A stretch of 64,000 nucleotides of DNA from Rhizobium freirei PRF 81 (lineage in GTDB: Bacteria; Pseudomonadota; Alphaproteobacteria; Rhizobiales; Rhizobiaceae): the NCBI RefSeq assembly GCF_000359745.1, contig NZ_AQHN01000095.1, positions 62,001 to 126,000 of the forward strand, written 5' to 3'. The notes under the pieces are model-generated. The model had not been told where the DNA came from and searched no databases. It saw nothing but the letters and a program-made list of their open reading frames with translations. Below are positions 33,851 to 42,538 of the stretch, piece after piece (positions within the stretch are counted from its first letter, which is position 1; each line of letters begins with the position of its first letter). Position numbers and translations under genes: made by a program.

Positions 33851-34912
33851 ATGGAGAACGCATTGACGCGGCAGCGGAAATCGACTTTGGCGGATATCGC
33901 TGCGAAGACCGGATACGGCACCAACACGGTATCTCTGGCTTTACGGGGCAGTACGCGGATATCGCAGGCGGCCCGAGACACGATCATCAAGGCTGCAGAA
34001 GCGCTGGACTATGTACCGAACAACACGGCCAAGGCGCTCGTCCTGAAACGCAGCAATACCGTGGGTATGTTGGTCGAGTATCTGACCAATCCGCAGCCGA
34101 CAGCGGTCGCTACGGCCTTACAGCGGGAAATGTCGGATCGCGGCTACAGCGTGCTCTTTGCGACAAGCAGCACACCGGAACAGGAAGCCGCCGCGATCGA
34201 GATGTTCCGACGGCACATGGTCGATGGGCTGCTGATCTATCCGGTGGACCATACCAACCTAAGCCATTTGCACCGCTTAAGAGAACGAAATTTTCCGGTC
34301 GTCATGCTGGTCGGCGCCCGGGACACTGGTCTCGATGCCGTTGGTGTCGATGAGTTTCAGGCTTCTTACGACGCCACGACACACCTGATAGCGCTTGGCC
34401 ACAAACGGATCGGCGCGCTCGGGCCAACCAAGGATAAGCCTCTGAAAATCGAAGGTTTCCGGCATGCGCACCGGGTGCATGGCCTTCCTCTCGATGAACG
34501 ACAAATCTATGAACCCGTTGGCTTCAGCATGGCAGCCGGATATGACGGTATGGCCATATTGGCCGAGCGGGATCTCGGACTTACAGCCCTTTTTGCAGCG
34601 TCCGACATGTTTGCGCTTGGGGCTATGCGGTGGGCGAAAGTCAAAGGAGTGTCCGTTCCCGAACAATTGTCCATCGTGGGTTATGACAACATCGAATATG
34701 GGGAGTTCTCCAATACTACTCTGACCAGCGTCCGCAACGACGGTGGGACGCTGGCAAAGGCAGCTGTAGAACGACTGATCGCGCTCATGGAGACGGATGG
34801 CCCCTTGCCGCCTCCGACCTTGACGCTCCTTCCGGGTGAACTCGTCGTCCGCGAGAGCTCGTCTCGCCCCGGGCGGCGCTCGTGGGCGTCTGGACAAACC
34901 GATAAGCTATGA
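33851..34912 (+). CDS. LacI-family transcriptional regulator
   Basis: The 353-residue protein has a helix-turn-helix at about residues 11-36 (STLADIAAKTGYGTNTVSLAL), hinge helix NNTAKALV near 57, and a sugar-binding sensor domain (VGMLVEYLTNPQPTAVATAL onward). The C-terminus ends in a short basic, Ser-rich tail. It is divergent from the 3-keto-glycoside importer operon and probably represses it. The 245 bases after it (34913-35157) contain nothing recognisable. Confidence 0.94.
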   Translation: MENALTRQRKSTLADIAAKTGYGTNTVSLALRGSTRISQAARDTIIKAAEALDYVPNNTAKALVLKRSNTVGMLVEYLTNPQPTAVATALQREMSDRGYSVLFATSSTPEQEAAAIEMFRRHMVDGLLIYPVDHTNLSHLHRLRERNFPVVMLVGARDTGLDAVGVDEFQASYDATTHLIALGHKRIGALGPTKDKPLKIEGFRHAHRVHGLPLDERQIYEPVGFSMAAGYDGMAILAERDLGLTALFAASDMFALGAMRWAKVKGVSVPEQLSIVGYDNIEYGEFSNTTLTSVRNDGGTLAKAAVERLIALMETDGPLPPPTLTLLPGELVVRESSSRPGRRSWASGQTDKL

Positions 34913-35157
34913 GGTTTGCTCGAATTCGGAGCGAACTTCACTCGTCGATAGCCCCTTCCCCGCAACTCTCTGCCGGATCCCCGCCATGCAGCCGTCTGCT
35001 CGCGCCCCCTTGAGCCAGAGGGCTGAGTGTCTCCCACTGGTTGCGAATTCGTGTTATCGCAATCCAGGCCACCTGAAGCCCGTTCGTGGACTTAGGCCTC
35101 GTACCCGTGGTTCTAGATATCGTCATCCCCTGTTAGTCAAATCGAAGGCAAGAGAGA

Positions 35158-36048
35158 ATGGAGAAAGTGCGCGCGCTTGCAACGTTCATTCAGGTGGTCG
35201 ACAGCGGCAGTTTTGTGACGGCAGGGAGGCAGTTGGGTGTTTCGTCTTCAGCCGTTGGAAAGGCAATATCTCGGCTTGAGGATCGATTGGGCGCGCGGCT
35301 TTTCCTGCGAAGCACGCGAAGCCTCACGTTGACACCAGAAGGTGAGGTGTTCCTTGGACGGTGTCGTCGAATTCTCGCAGAATTCGAGTTGGCCGAAGAG
35401 GAAATTCGTCAGTCCACAGAGGAACCGATCGGCCGGCTTAAGGTCAGTTTGCCGATGTTTGGTGACCCTTTTTCGACCACCCTTGCGGAGTTCCAACTGG
35501 CCCACCCAAAGGTTGAGGTCGATGTGCATTTCGCAGATCGAAAAGTGGAACTCATAGAGGAGGGCTTCGACGTTGCGCTGCGCAGTGGCGACATCGGGAA
35601 TAGCTACCTGATGAGCAGGCGGCTGGGATCGTTTCGAATGGTCGTTGTGGCCGCGCCATCGTACTTGAGTGAATTTGGTGAACCAGCCTTGCCAGAGGAT
35701 CTGGAGCAGCACACCTGCATAGGTTTCCGCTCACCCGCCACCGGCCGCATCCAGCCCTGGCTCTTAGAGGTGCAGGGAAGTCTTCGGCCACATCATCCGG
35801 TTGTAAGAACCGTGTGCAACAGCATTGAAGGGCGCATTGCATTTGCAGCCTCTGGTGTTGGACTCGCCTATCTGCCTGACTTTTCAGTGCGGCGGCTCGT
35901 TGACAATAACGTCTTGAAACTCGTGATGAATGATTTTGCAACGTTCCGAAACCAGATCCACCTCCTTTGGAGTGCCGGCCGCAATCCGCCTCCACGCACG
36001 CGGGCGTTCATCGACTTCATCAGTTCAAATCTCCACATAGGCAAATGA
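35158..36048 (+). CDS. LysR-family regulator
   Basis: The 296-residue protein has an N-terminal winged helix-turn-helix (residues about 1-60: ATFIQVVDSGSFVTAGRQLGV, SSSAVGKAISRLEDRLGARLF) and a C-terminal effector domain of the CrgA-like group (GRLKVSLPMFGDP, VDVHFADRKVELIEEGFDVALRSG). Start ATG at 35158. It lies upstream of, and on the same strand as, the UPF0303/Gfo/Idh/MocA/Dabb genes, separated by a stem-loop, and may control them. Confidence 0.95.
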   Translation: MEKVRALATFIQVVDSGSFVTAGRQLGVSSSAVGKAISRLEDRLGARLFLRSTRSLTLTPEGEVFLGRCRRILAEFELAEEEIRQSTEEPIGRLKVSLPMFGDPFSTTLAEFQLAHPKVEVDVHFADRKVELIEEGFDVALRSGDIGNSYLMSRRLGSFRMVVVAAPSYLSEFGEPALPEDLEQHTCIGFRSPATGRIQPWLLEVQGSLRPHHPVVRTVCNSIEGRIAFAASGVGLAYLPDFSVRRLVDNNVLKLVMNDFATFRNQIHLLWSAGRNPPPRTRAFIDFISSNLHIGK

Positions 36049-36050
36049 TT

Positions 36051-36074
36051 ATTGCGGACTCAAATCTCCGCAAT
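36051..36074 (+). other. Stem-loop after lysR-type gene
   Basis: ATTGCGGA (36051-36058) and TCCGCAAT (36067-36074) pair perfectly around an 8-base loop, three bases after the LysR stop. No U-run follows. It may be a weak terminator or an operator. The block TCAAATCTCC is also directly repeated at about 36024 and 36060. Confidence 0.45.
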
Positions 36075-36103
36075 GATCGGACCAATCTGCGGGTTCATCT
36101 CCC

Positions 36104-36847
36104 GTGCCGCACGTAGTAGGTTCACTGCAGAAACTTGAACAGGTTCCACTCTGTTGGGCCTTGAGCGAGAGATTAAGGCAAGCAGGCCCTCAGAGGAGGG
36201 TGCTCGAGCTGCCAGAATCCTATGAGGCCGTCATTTGCTTTGTTGAAGAGCTGCGCAACGGGAGCGTATGGACCTCCGAAGAAAATACACCAGAAATTGT
36301 AGTCTCGATTCCGCTTGCTTGCCTTGGGATCGATTTCAGGAACGAGGAAAAGGTATTGGATTACAAAGAACTGATGGAAGCCATAAAAGAGCAGGAGCAG
36401 TCACTCATTCTGCCCGGCTTTAAATACGAGGATGCCTGGTGTCTTGGTCAGTCGCTTTATACGAAGGCGATCGAGCGACACTTGCCTCTGTTCATGGAGG
36501 TTTTTGTAAATGGCGGGGTGCGATTTGCTGCCGCATCTCCAAAGGCTCACAACAATCTGGCCGATTGGGTTAGGCGCAAGCGCAATCTTACTTTACGGAT
36601 GGGGCAAAGCAGCTACCTGACCGACGTGATGTTTAAGGAGCATGGCATCTCGCTCGAAGCATTCGGAATGGATCTCGTCAATTTTGGTTTGGGCGGAGGA
36701 AGCATTCCAATTGCGGTTTCCGATATCGGCATCATCGGTGCAGTGACCGTCTCCGGACTGCCGAATATCGACGACCACAATCTTGCTGTCGAATGCATCG
36801 CCGAATTGCTCGGCCAAGACTTCAACGATCTCAAACTAAGCCAGTAA
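36104..36847 (+). CDS. UPF0303 / heme-degrading-domain protein, possibly N-terminally extended
   Basis: Residues from about 91 on (starting at an ATG at 36374) are a full UPF0303 domain: GFKYEDAWCLGQSL, LADWVRRKRNLTLRMG, GGGSIPIAVSDIGIIGAVTVSGLPNIDDHN in parts. The frame stays open upstream to a GTG at 36104, adding 90 residues of reasonable composition that no usual family member has. Neither start has a strong ribosome site. The product is homologous to the protein at 26054 and also lies next to a Gfo/Idh/MocA gene, 12 bases upstream of it. Confidence 0.75.
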   Translation: MPHVVGSLQKLEQVPLCWALSERLRQAGPQRRVLELPESYEAVICFVEELRNGSVWTSEENTPEIVVSIPLACLGIDFRNEEKVLDYKELMEAIKEQEQSLILPGFKYEDAWCLGQSLYTKAIERHLPLFMEVFVNGGVRFAAASPKAHNNLADWVRRKRNLTLRMGQSSYLTDVMFKEHGISLEAFGMDLVNFGLGGGSIPIAVSDIGIIGAVTVSGLPNIDDHNLAVECIAELLGQDFNDLKLSQ

Positions 36848-36859
36848 GCGAGAGGACCT

Positions 36860-37918
36860 ATGAACAAAGCCAAGCTACGCTGGGGCATCGTCGGCCCCGG
36901 CGAGATCGCAAAGACTTTTGCTGCGGCGCTCCGAAAATCGGATACAGGTATGCTGACCGCCGTTGGTACACGCAATCCTGCCCGCGCTAGTCTGGCCGAG
37001 GATTTTGCAGGTGCCCGTATTGTTGATGGATACGAAAATCTGCTGAACAGCACCGATGTGGACGTTGTTTACATCGCAACACCGCATGTCAATCACGTAG
37101 AGTGGGCAATAAAAGGTCTGAGGGCGGGTAAGCATGTCCTCGTCGAAAAGCCTGTTGCGATGACCCAGGCGGGTGCAAAGCGGGTTTATGAGGAGGCCAA
37201 AAAGGCGAACCGGTTTGCTGGTGAGGCATTCATGTACAGACCCCATCCGCAGACTCGAAAGCTAATGGAGCTAGTTAGGGACGGTGCAATTGGTACGCCC
37301 CGAATCATTCGATCAAACTTCGGGTTCAACGCGGGACGAATTCTGAGCGGGCATCGCCTGTTTGAGCCTAGCCTTGCAGGCGGTGCCATTCTCGATCTTG
37401 GCGGCTATCCCGCGTCTATTGTTCGCCTCCTGGCAGGGGCCGCAGAAAGCCTGCCGTTCCTCGATCCTGAATTGGTCAGCGGCGCCGCCCATATCGAGGG
37501 TGATGTTGATCTTTGGTCTTCGGCCACGCTGAAGTTTTCAAACGGCATCATCGGCGAACTGTCTTGCTCGATGATGGCACAGCTGGACAACACGCTTTTT
37601 GTCTTTGGATCGGCCGGGACAATTGCCGTTAGGGACTTCTGGTATGCCTCAGGGCGGAACGGGGGAGTGGGGACGATCACGCTTACGCAGGCAGACATGG
37701 TTTCCAACATTGAAGTGAGGGACGAACGTTGGCTCTATACGTTCGAGATCGATGATGTTGCCCGCTCAATCCATGCGGGGAATTTGGAATTCAACGCGCC
37801 GGGGATGAGCTGGGAGGATTCCTTGGGCAACATGGGGGTGCTTGACGCTTGGCGACGGACTGCAGGCCTTCACTATGAAATCGAACAGGACGAACTCGGG
37901 AACTTCCAGGAGCATTAA
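36860..37918 (+). CDS. Gfo/Idh/MocA-family oxidoreductase
   Basis: The 352-residue dehydrogenase begins MNKAKLRWGIVGPGEIAKTF (Rossmann fold), has the EKP motif in VLVEKPVAMTQAGA near 95-100 and FAGEAFMYRPHPQTRKL, then a C-terminal domain with GGAILDLGGYPASIVRLL. It resembles dimeric dihydrodiol/xylose-dehydrogenase-like members. AGAGGA precedes the ATG. Cotranscribed with the UPF0303 gene and the Dabb gene. Substrate unknown. Confidence 0.93.
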   Translation: MNKAKLRWGIVGPGEIAKTFAAALRKSDTGMLTAVGTRNPARASLAEDFAGARIVDGYENLLNSTDVDVVYIATPHVNHVEWAIKGLRAGKHVLVEKPVAMTQAGAKRVYEEAKKANRFAGEAFMYRPHPQTRKLMELVRDGAIGTPRIIRSNFGFNAGRILSGHRLFEPSLAGGAILDLGGYPASIVRLLAGAAESLPFLDPELVSGAAHIEGDVDLWSSATLKFSNGIIGELSCSMMAQLDNTLFVFGSAGTIAVRDFWYASGRNGGVGTITLTQADMVSNIEVRDERWLYTFEIDDVARSIHAGNLEFNAPGMSWEDSLGNMGVLDAWRRTAGLHYEIEQDELGNFQEH

Positions 37919-37919
37919 A

Positions 37920-38225
37920 TTGATCAGACATACAATCGTATTCAGTCTCAGGCATGCGTTTGAATCGGCGGAAGAGGCTGAATTCCTGCAGCAAGCGATA
38001 GTGCTGGCCGACATTCCCTCTGTGCGGAGTTTTGAGCGACTTCGCCAAATCAGCCCAAAATGTGGCTTCATGTTCGGGTTCTCAATGGAGTTCGAGAATG
38101 AGGCCGGCTACGCGGAATACAATTCCGACCCTCGGCATAAGGCCTTCGTTCGCGACTATTGGGAGACAGGCGTGTCTTCCTTTCAGGAGATCGACTACGA
38201 ACCACTTGTGGCCTATTCGCAATAG
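37920..38225 (+). CDS. Dabb-domain (stress-responsive A/B barrel) protein
   Basis: The TTG at 37920, one base after the preceding TAA and with AGGAG seven bases upstream, gives 101 residues; the longer frame overlaps the dehydrogenase. The sequence IRHTIVFSLRHAF, followed by a helical section and FGFSMEFENEAGYAEYNSDPRHKAFVRDYW, is the Dabb ferredoxin-like dimeric barrel signature. Members bind or turn over small hydrophobic ligands; some sit with sugar dehydrogenases. Role here unknown. Confidence 0.88.
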   Translation: MIRHTIVFSLRHAFESAEEAEFLQQAIVLADIPSVRSFERLRQISPKCGFMFGFSMEFENEAGYAEYNSDPRHKAFVRDYWETGVSSFQEIDYEPLVAYSQ

Positions 38226-38309
38226 AACCGACGGCCCTGAGGGCATGCAAGGGCGCGCTCTGGAGTTGTAAGAAGCATTCCCAAGGCCGCGAGAGTCATA
38301 TCACCGATA

Positions 38310-38606
38310 AGTTGCGATCTGTTCCCGGCGGAAGTTAGGACGAGCGGAATTGGTGTTCCTTGTGCACTTGCCGGGGCAGTGTTCGGATCGACATCGCCAC
38401 TGATCACCACCTGGTTCATCAAGTCTGGAACGCCACACTATATCGGCTACTATATGATCCTGTTTTGCGTCATCGTCTTGGTGGCGGCTCTTGCTATGCC
38501 CAAGCCAGTAGGGCGGAAATCGAATCGTAGCATCCACATCTCCGTCGACCGTTACGTCGTTGGCGGTCGACGTCATGATTATCGTTTCCAACGAACTGCG
38601 TTTTAG
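38310..38606 (+). pseudogene. C-terminal remnant of an MHS-type MFS transporter
   Basis: The plus frame reads CDLFPAEVRTSGIGVP, then AGAVFGSTSPLITTWFIKSG and a last hydrophobic helix MILFCVIVLVAALAMPK, matching the last three helices of metabolite:H+ symporters (ProP/shikimate-type). No start exists; the upstream codons do not match the family, and the C-terminal tail after the last helix looks unrelated. It is a 5'-truncated gene fragment. The remainder of the 38226-38741 gap holds nothing else recognised. Confidence 0.8.
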
Positions 38607-38741
38607 TTCGCGGGGCGCTGTCACCACTAACAGGCCCGCTTGGACAGCCGACCTTCACCACGGCGGCCAAGAACCCCTTTTCGCTGCTATCTCACTGTTG
38701 TCTTTATCTTAGATGGGCACCTGCCTCCTTCTTCAGTCTGC

Positions 38742-40157
38742 TCACGAGTGCCGTGCACTGGGAGCTGTCAGTGCGGCTGGATCCGCTGCTACGCGTACGA
38801 GGTCCTCCGTTATGTCAGCCTGCGATGCCATAACCTCTCGAATAGTGCTGCCAGAGAGTAGAACCAGTTTAGCCAAATCAGCCGCGCGTTCATAACCTAT
38901 GATCGGCGTGAGTGCGGTCGCAACCGCAGTGCTGGATTCGAGATGCGCACGGCATTGGTCCACGTTTGCGGATATCCCGGTCACGCATTTGCTCCTCAAA
39001 GCGACAACGGCATTTTTGAGCAACGAAAGCGACTGGAGAATGTTATAGGTGATCACCGGCTCCATAACGTTCAATTGAAGCTGCCCCGCTTCTGCTGCCA
39101 TTGTTATTGTCAAGTCGGCACCTATGATCTGGAATGCTACCTGATTAACTACCTCCGGAATCACCGGGTTGACCTTTCCGGGCATTATCGAGGATCCCGG
39201 TTGCAAGGGCGGCAGGTTAATCTCGTTCAAGCCTCCCCGCGGTCCGCTGGAGAGCAAACGGAGATCGCTACAAATTTTCGACAGCTTCGTCGCCGTTCGC
39301 TTGAGCATTCCAGAAAATAGGACAAAGGCCCCCGTATCCCAGCAAGCCTCGACAAGATTGCTCGCTGACTTCAGAGACAGTCCGGATATGGCTGACAGTT
39401 CTGTGATAGCGATCTCCGCATAACGCCGATCCGTGTTGATGCCCGTGCCGATCGCCGTGCCGCCGAGATTGATCTCTTTGAGGAACAGCGAGAGTTCTGA
39501 GAGCCTCTCGACATCCTCGCGCAGCGTGGCTGCGAACGCTGCAAATTCTTGTCCGAGCGTCATCGGAACGGCATCTTGCAACTGTGTGCGCCCGAGCTTG
39601 AGGACATCGCGGAATTCGGTTGCCTTCTCATCGAGGGCATCCGCCAGTTTCGTCAATTCGTCGCTGAGATCGACGTAAGAGAAGAGAATCGCAAGCCGGA
39701 TGGCCGTTGGATAGACATCATTGGTGGACTGGGCAAGGTTGACATCGTTGTTCGGATGGATGTCAGAATATTGCCCCAAAGGAAGCCCCTGCAGATCCAG
39801 CGCCCGGTTCGCTATCACCTCGTTGACGTTCATGTTGGTGGAGGTGCCAGCACCGCCTTGGAACACGTCAAGAGGAAACTCCGCGTCAAGTCTGCCGGCA
39901 ACAACGTCGTCGCATGCGGCTTCGATCCAGCCCGCTTTCTCAGCCGGCAGATTTCCCAACGTCATGTTGGCACGCGCGCACGCCTTTTTCACCATTCCGA
40001 GCGCCCGGATGAGTTGAGGGAAATGTGAGATCGGAATGCCGGAAATCGAAAAATTCTGCAGAGCCCGTGCGGTTTGGGGGCCATAATACGCAGTCTTTGG
40101 AACGCAAACCTCTCCGAGAGGATCCCTTTCCAGACGATAGCTTTCTACGACGGACAT
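38742..40157 (-). CDS. aspA: Aspartate ammonia-lyase
   Basis: Converts L-aspartate to fumarate plus ammonia, feeding the TCA cycle. The ATG at 40157 (GGAAG upstream) gives 471 residues. Signature segments: GTSTNMNVNEV near 104-114, HPNNDVNLAQSTND near 134-147, and the catalytic loop GSSIMPGKVNPV at 321-332. The sequence after the loop (IPEVVNQVAFQIIG, MAAEAGQLQLNVMEP) favours aspartase over fumarase. The preceding acidic-amino-acid importer and racemase support this. Last gene of that operon. Confidence 0.9.
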   Translation of the reverse strand: MSVVESYRLERDPLGEVCVPKTAYYGPQTARALQNFSISGIPISHFPQLIRALGMVKKACARANMTLGNLPAEKAGWIEAACDDVVAGRLDAEFPLDVFQGGAGTSTNMNVNEVIANRALDLQGLPLGQYSDIHPNNDVNLAQSTNDVYPTAIRLAILFSYVDLSDELTKLADALDEKATEFRDVLKLGRTQLQDAVPMTLGQEFAAFAATLREDVERLSELSLFLKEINLGGTAIGTGINTDRRYAEIAITELSAISGLSLKSASNLVEACWDTGAFVLFSGMLKRTATKLSKICSDLRLLSSGPRGGLNEINLPPLQPGSSIMPGKVNPVIPEVVNQVAFQIIGADLTITMAAEAGQLQLNVMEPVITYNILQSLSLLKNAVVALRSKCVTGISANVDQCRAHLESSTAVATALTPIIGYERAADLAKLVLLSGSTIREVMASQADITEDLVRVAADPAALTAPSARHS

Positions 40158-40201
40158 TTGTTCTTCCTTCAAATGTTTGATGAGTTCGTCTCGGATCTCA
40201 G

Positions 40202-40978
40202 TCAGTGCAGGATTTTGCCGAGGAAGTCCTGCGCGCGGTCACTTTTCGGCCGGGCGAAGAACTCTTTAGGTGCGCTCTCTTCGATGACTTCGCCTTTATC
40301 CATGAACACGATTCGATCGGCGACTTCTTTGGCGAAACCCATCTCATGAGTGACGCAGAGCATCGTCATGCCTTCGCCGGCGAGTTCGACCATTGTATCC
40401 AGCACCTCATTCACCATCTCCGGGTCAAGCGCGGAGGTTGGCTCATCAAACAGCATGATCTTCGGCTGCATACATAAAGCCCTTGCGATCGCGACGCGCT
40501 GCTGCTGTCCACCGGATAATTGGCCCGGGTATTTGTCTGCCTGGTCCGGAATCCTCACCTTTGTCAGGAAATGCATGGCACGTTCGCGCGCCTCGTACTT
40601 GGCGACACCTCGGGCCTGGATCGGTGCCAGCATGCAGTTCTCTAGAATCGTTAGATGCGGAAAGAGATTGAAGCTTTGAAATACCATTCCGACTTCCCGT
40701 CGGATCGCATCGATGTTTTTCAGTTTCCCATCGAGTTCAACGCCGTCGACGACGATGCGCCCGCCATCGTGCTCCTCGATGCGATTGATGCAACGGATCA
40801 GGGTGGACTTTCCCGAGCCCGAGGGACCGCAAATGACGATCCGTTCTCCTCTACGCACGGTTAGGTTGATCAGATTTAAGGCAGTAAAGTGCCCGTAGCG
40901 CTTTTCAAGCCTTTCGATTTTGATGATCTGGTTCCTGTCGCCGGAGAGCCCGGTCTGTGCCTGCGAGTTCAATTTCAT
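40202..40978 (-). CDS. Polar amino-acid ABC transporter ATPase (GlnQ/GltL type)
   Basis: The 258-residue ATPase has Walker A GPSGSGKST near 54, Q-loop VFQSFNLFPH, signature LSGGQQQR, Walker B MLFDEPTSALDPE, and switch His CVTHEMGFAK, all typical of the PAAT family (GlnQ, GltL, AapP). It follows the second permease by 52 bases and precedes aspA by 44. Confidence 0.96.
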   Translation of the reverse strand: MKLNSQAQTGLSGDRNQIIKIERLEKRYGHFTALNLINLTVRRGERIVICGPSGSGKSTLIRCINRIEEHDGGRIVVDGVELDGKLKNIDAIRREVGMVFQSFNLFPHLTILENCMLAPIQARGVAKYEARERAMHFLTKVRIPDQADKYPGQLSGGQQQRVAIARALCMQPKIMLFDEPTSALDPEMVNEVLDTMVELAGEGMTMLCVTHEMGFAKEVADRIVFMDKGEVIEESAPKEFFARPKSDRAQDFLGKILH

Positions 40979-41030
40979 GATGAAATCCTCTTTGCAAAAA
41001 GATGGAAACGCGGTTCGTGGACGAGACCGG

Positions 41031-41720
41031 TCACCGAGTCTTGATGGCTGTTCTCGATCGAAGGATCGCGACCACCTGCGATACCCCCAAGCAAATCATG
41101 AGATAGGCAGCCGCAACCGCCAGATAGAGTTCGACCAGGCGCCCATTGATTTGGCCAAGTTTCGACGCAGCGCCAAGCAGGTCCGTTAATGAAAGCACAT
41201 AGACGAGAGATGTGTCTTGGAAGAGAATGATCGTCTGGCTGAGAATGATCGGGGCGACCGCCCGGATGACCTGAGGAAGAATGATGAACCGATATGTCTT
41301 ACCTGTTGATACGGAAAGCGCTTGCGCTGCTTCATACTGGCCCTTCGGCAAGGCACGCAGGCCAACCCGGATTATCTCCGAATAATAGGCGGCCTCGAAC
41401 ATCCCGAACGTCAGGAATGCTGTATAGGTGGCGCCGATCGGTACCGGGCGCCCTGATCCATTCAACATGCCGATGAGGATCGGCACAAGGAAGAAGAACC
41501 AGAACAAAACAAGGATGAGCGGAATGGAACGCATCAACGTGATGTAGCCTCGCGCAAATTGGCTCGCGACAGGCACCTCCAGGTGTTGAACGAGTGCGAG
41601 CCCGGTCCCGAGCACCATCCCGATTGCGAACGCAATTAGCGTGAGCGCAAGCGAGAATTTGAGGCCTGCCCATAGATATGGCAACGCTGGCAGGACAACG
41701 GAGAAGTCGATCGTGTTCAT
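41031..41720 (-). CDS. Amino-acid ABC permease (GltK/GltJ type)
   Basis: The 229-residue HisM/GltK-type permease has five predicted helices and the family EAA segment EAAQALSVSTGKTYRFIILPQVIRA near residues 132-156. The helix RSIPLILVLFWFFFLVP is characteristic. Its ATG overlaps the preceding permease stop (ATGA). Confidence 0.95.
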   Translation of the reverse strand: MNTIDFSVVLPALPYLWAGLKFSLALTLIAFAIGMVLGTGLALVQHLEVPVASQFARGYITLMRSIPLILVLFWFFFLVPILIGMLNGSGRPVPIGATYTAFLTFGMFEAAYYSEIIRVGLRALPKGQYEAAQALSVSTGKTYRFIILPQVIRAVAPIILSQTIILFQDTSLVYVLSLTDLLGAASKLGQINGRLVELYLAVAAAYLMICLGVSQVVAILRSRTAIKTR

Positions 41721-42484
41721 GCTGAGGCTCCCGTGGCTCTCGACAGAGTAAAGCGTCTGCGTGGCTTCGATCGCGCTTTCATTCCTGGGATGGTCAGTCT
41801 CCGATCAATGACTTTCATCAGCTGGTAGGCACAAAGCGCCAGAACGAGGTAAATGACCGTCGCCGCTCCAAATGCGGTGAAGGTCTGGAATGTCGCCTCG
41901 CTGATCGCACGCGCCTGTGCGGTGAGTTCAAGAAGGCCAATGGTCAACGCCACCGATGTGTTCTTATAGATTCCCATCACCTCGCTGGTTAGACTGGGGA
42001 TGATGAGTCGGAGAGCTTGCGGCACGATCACAAATCGATAGGTCTTGGCCGTTGTGAGACCCAACGCAGCCGAAGCTTCCTTCTGGCCATTCGGCAATGC
42101 CTCGATTCCAGCCCTCACCTGTTCTGCCACTCGCGCCGAAGTATAGAGGCTGAGGCAAAGCAGAGCTGGCCAGAAGGCTCCCCACGGTGGCGGCATCTGC
42201 TTCATCGCGTCGCCGATCGGTTGAGGCAGTAACTCGGGAATGACGAAGTACCAGAGGAACATTTGCACGAGCAGCGGAATGTTGCGGAATATCTCGACGT
42301 AAATCCGCGCCATACAGGATACGACCTGTGACGGCACCGTTCGGCCGACGCCAATGATCACGCCGAGCACGAAGGCGATCCACCAGCCACAAAAGGCCAG
42401 TAGAAGCGTCCATCCAAGTCCCGAAACGAGCCATTGAATGTACAACTGACCATCCGGCGCTGGCTGCAAGAGAGCGTTAAACAT
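41717..42484 (-). CDS. Amino-acid ABC permease (GltJ type)
   Basis: The 255-residue partner permease has the motif EIFRNIPLLVQMFLWYFV and EAA segment EASAALGLTTAKTYRFVIVPQALRL near residues 145-169, both standard for glutamate/aspartate systems. A stem-loop in the 54-base gap separates it from the binding-protein gene. Confidence 0.95.
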   Translation of the reverse strand: MFNALLQPAPDGQLYIQWLVSGLGWTLLLAFCGWWIAFVLGVIIGVGRTVPSQVVSCMARIYVEIFRNIPLLVQMFLWYFVIPELLPQPIGDAMKQMPPPWGAFWPALLCLSLYTSARVAEQVRAGIEALPNGQKEASAALGLTTAKTYRFVIVPQALRLIIPSLTSEVMGIYKNTSVALTIGLLELTAQARAISEATFQTFTAFGAATVIYLVLALCAYQLMKVIDRRLTIPGMKARSKPRRRFTLSRATGASA

Positions 42485-42504
42485 AGATTCACTCCTGAAG
42501 CTGG

Positions 42505-42525
42505 GGCCGCGACGAAATCGCGGCC
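42505..42525 (-). other. Intercistronic stem-loop after binding-protein gene
   Basis: GGCCGCGA (42505-42512) and TCGCGGCC (42518-42525) pair perfectly around a 5-base loop, 13 bases after the binding-protein stop. Equivalent in place to those at 19854 and 32356; likely stabilises the binding-protein message. Confidence 0.65.
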
Positions 42526-42538
42526 GTCCGATTGATCA

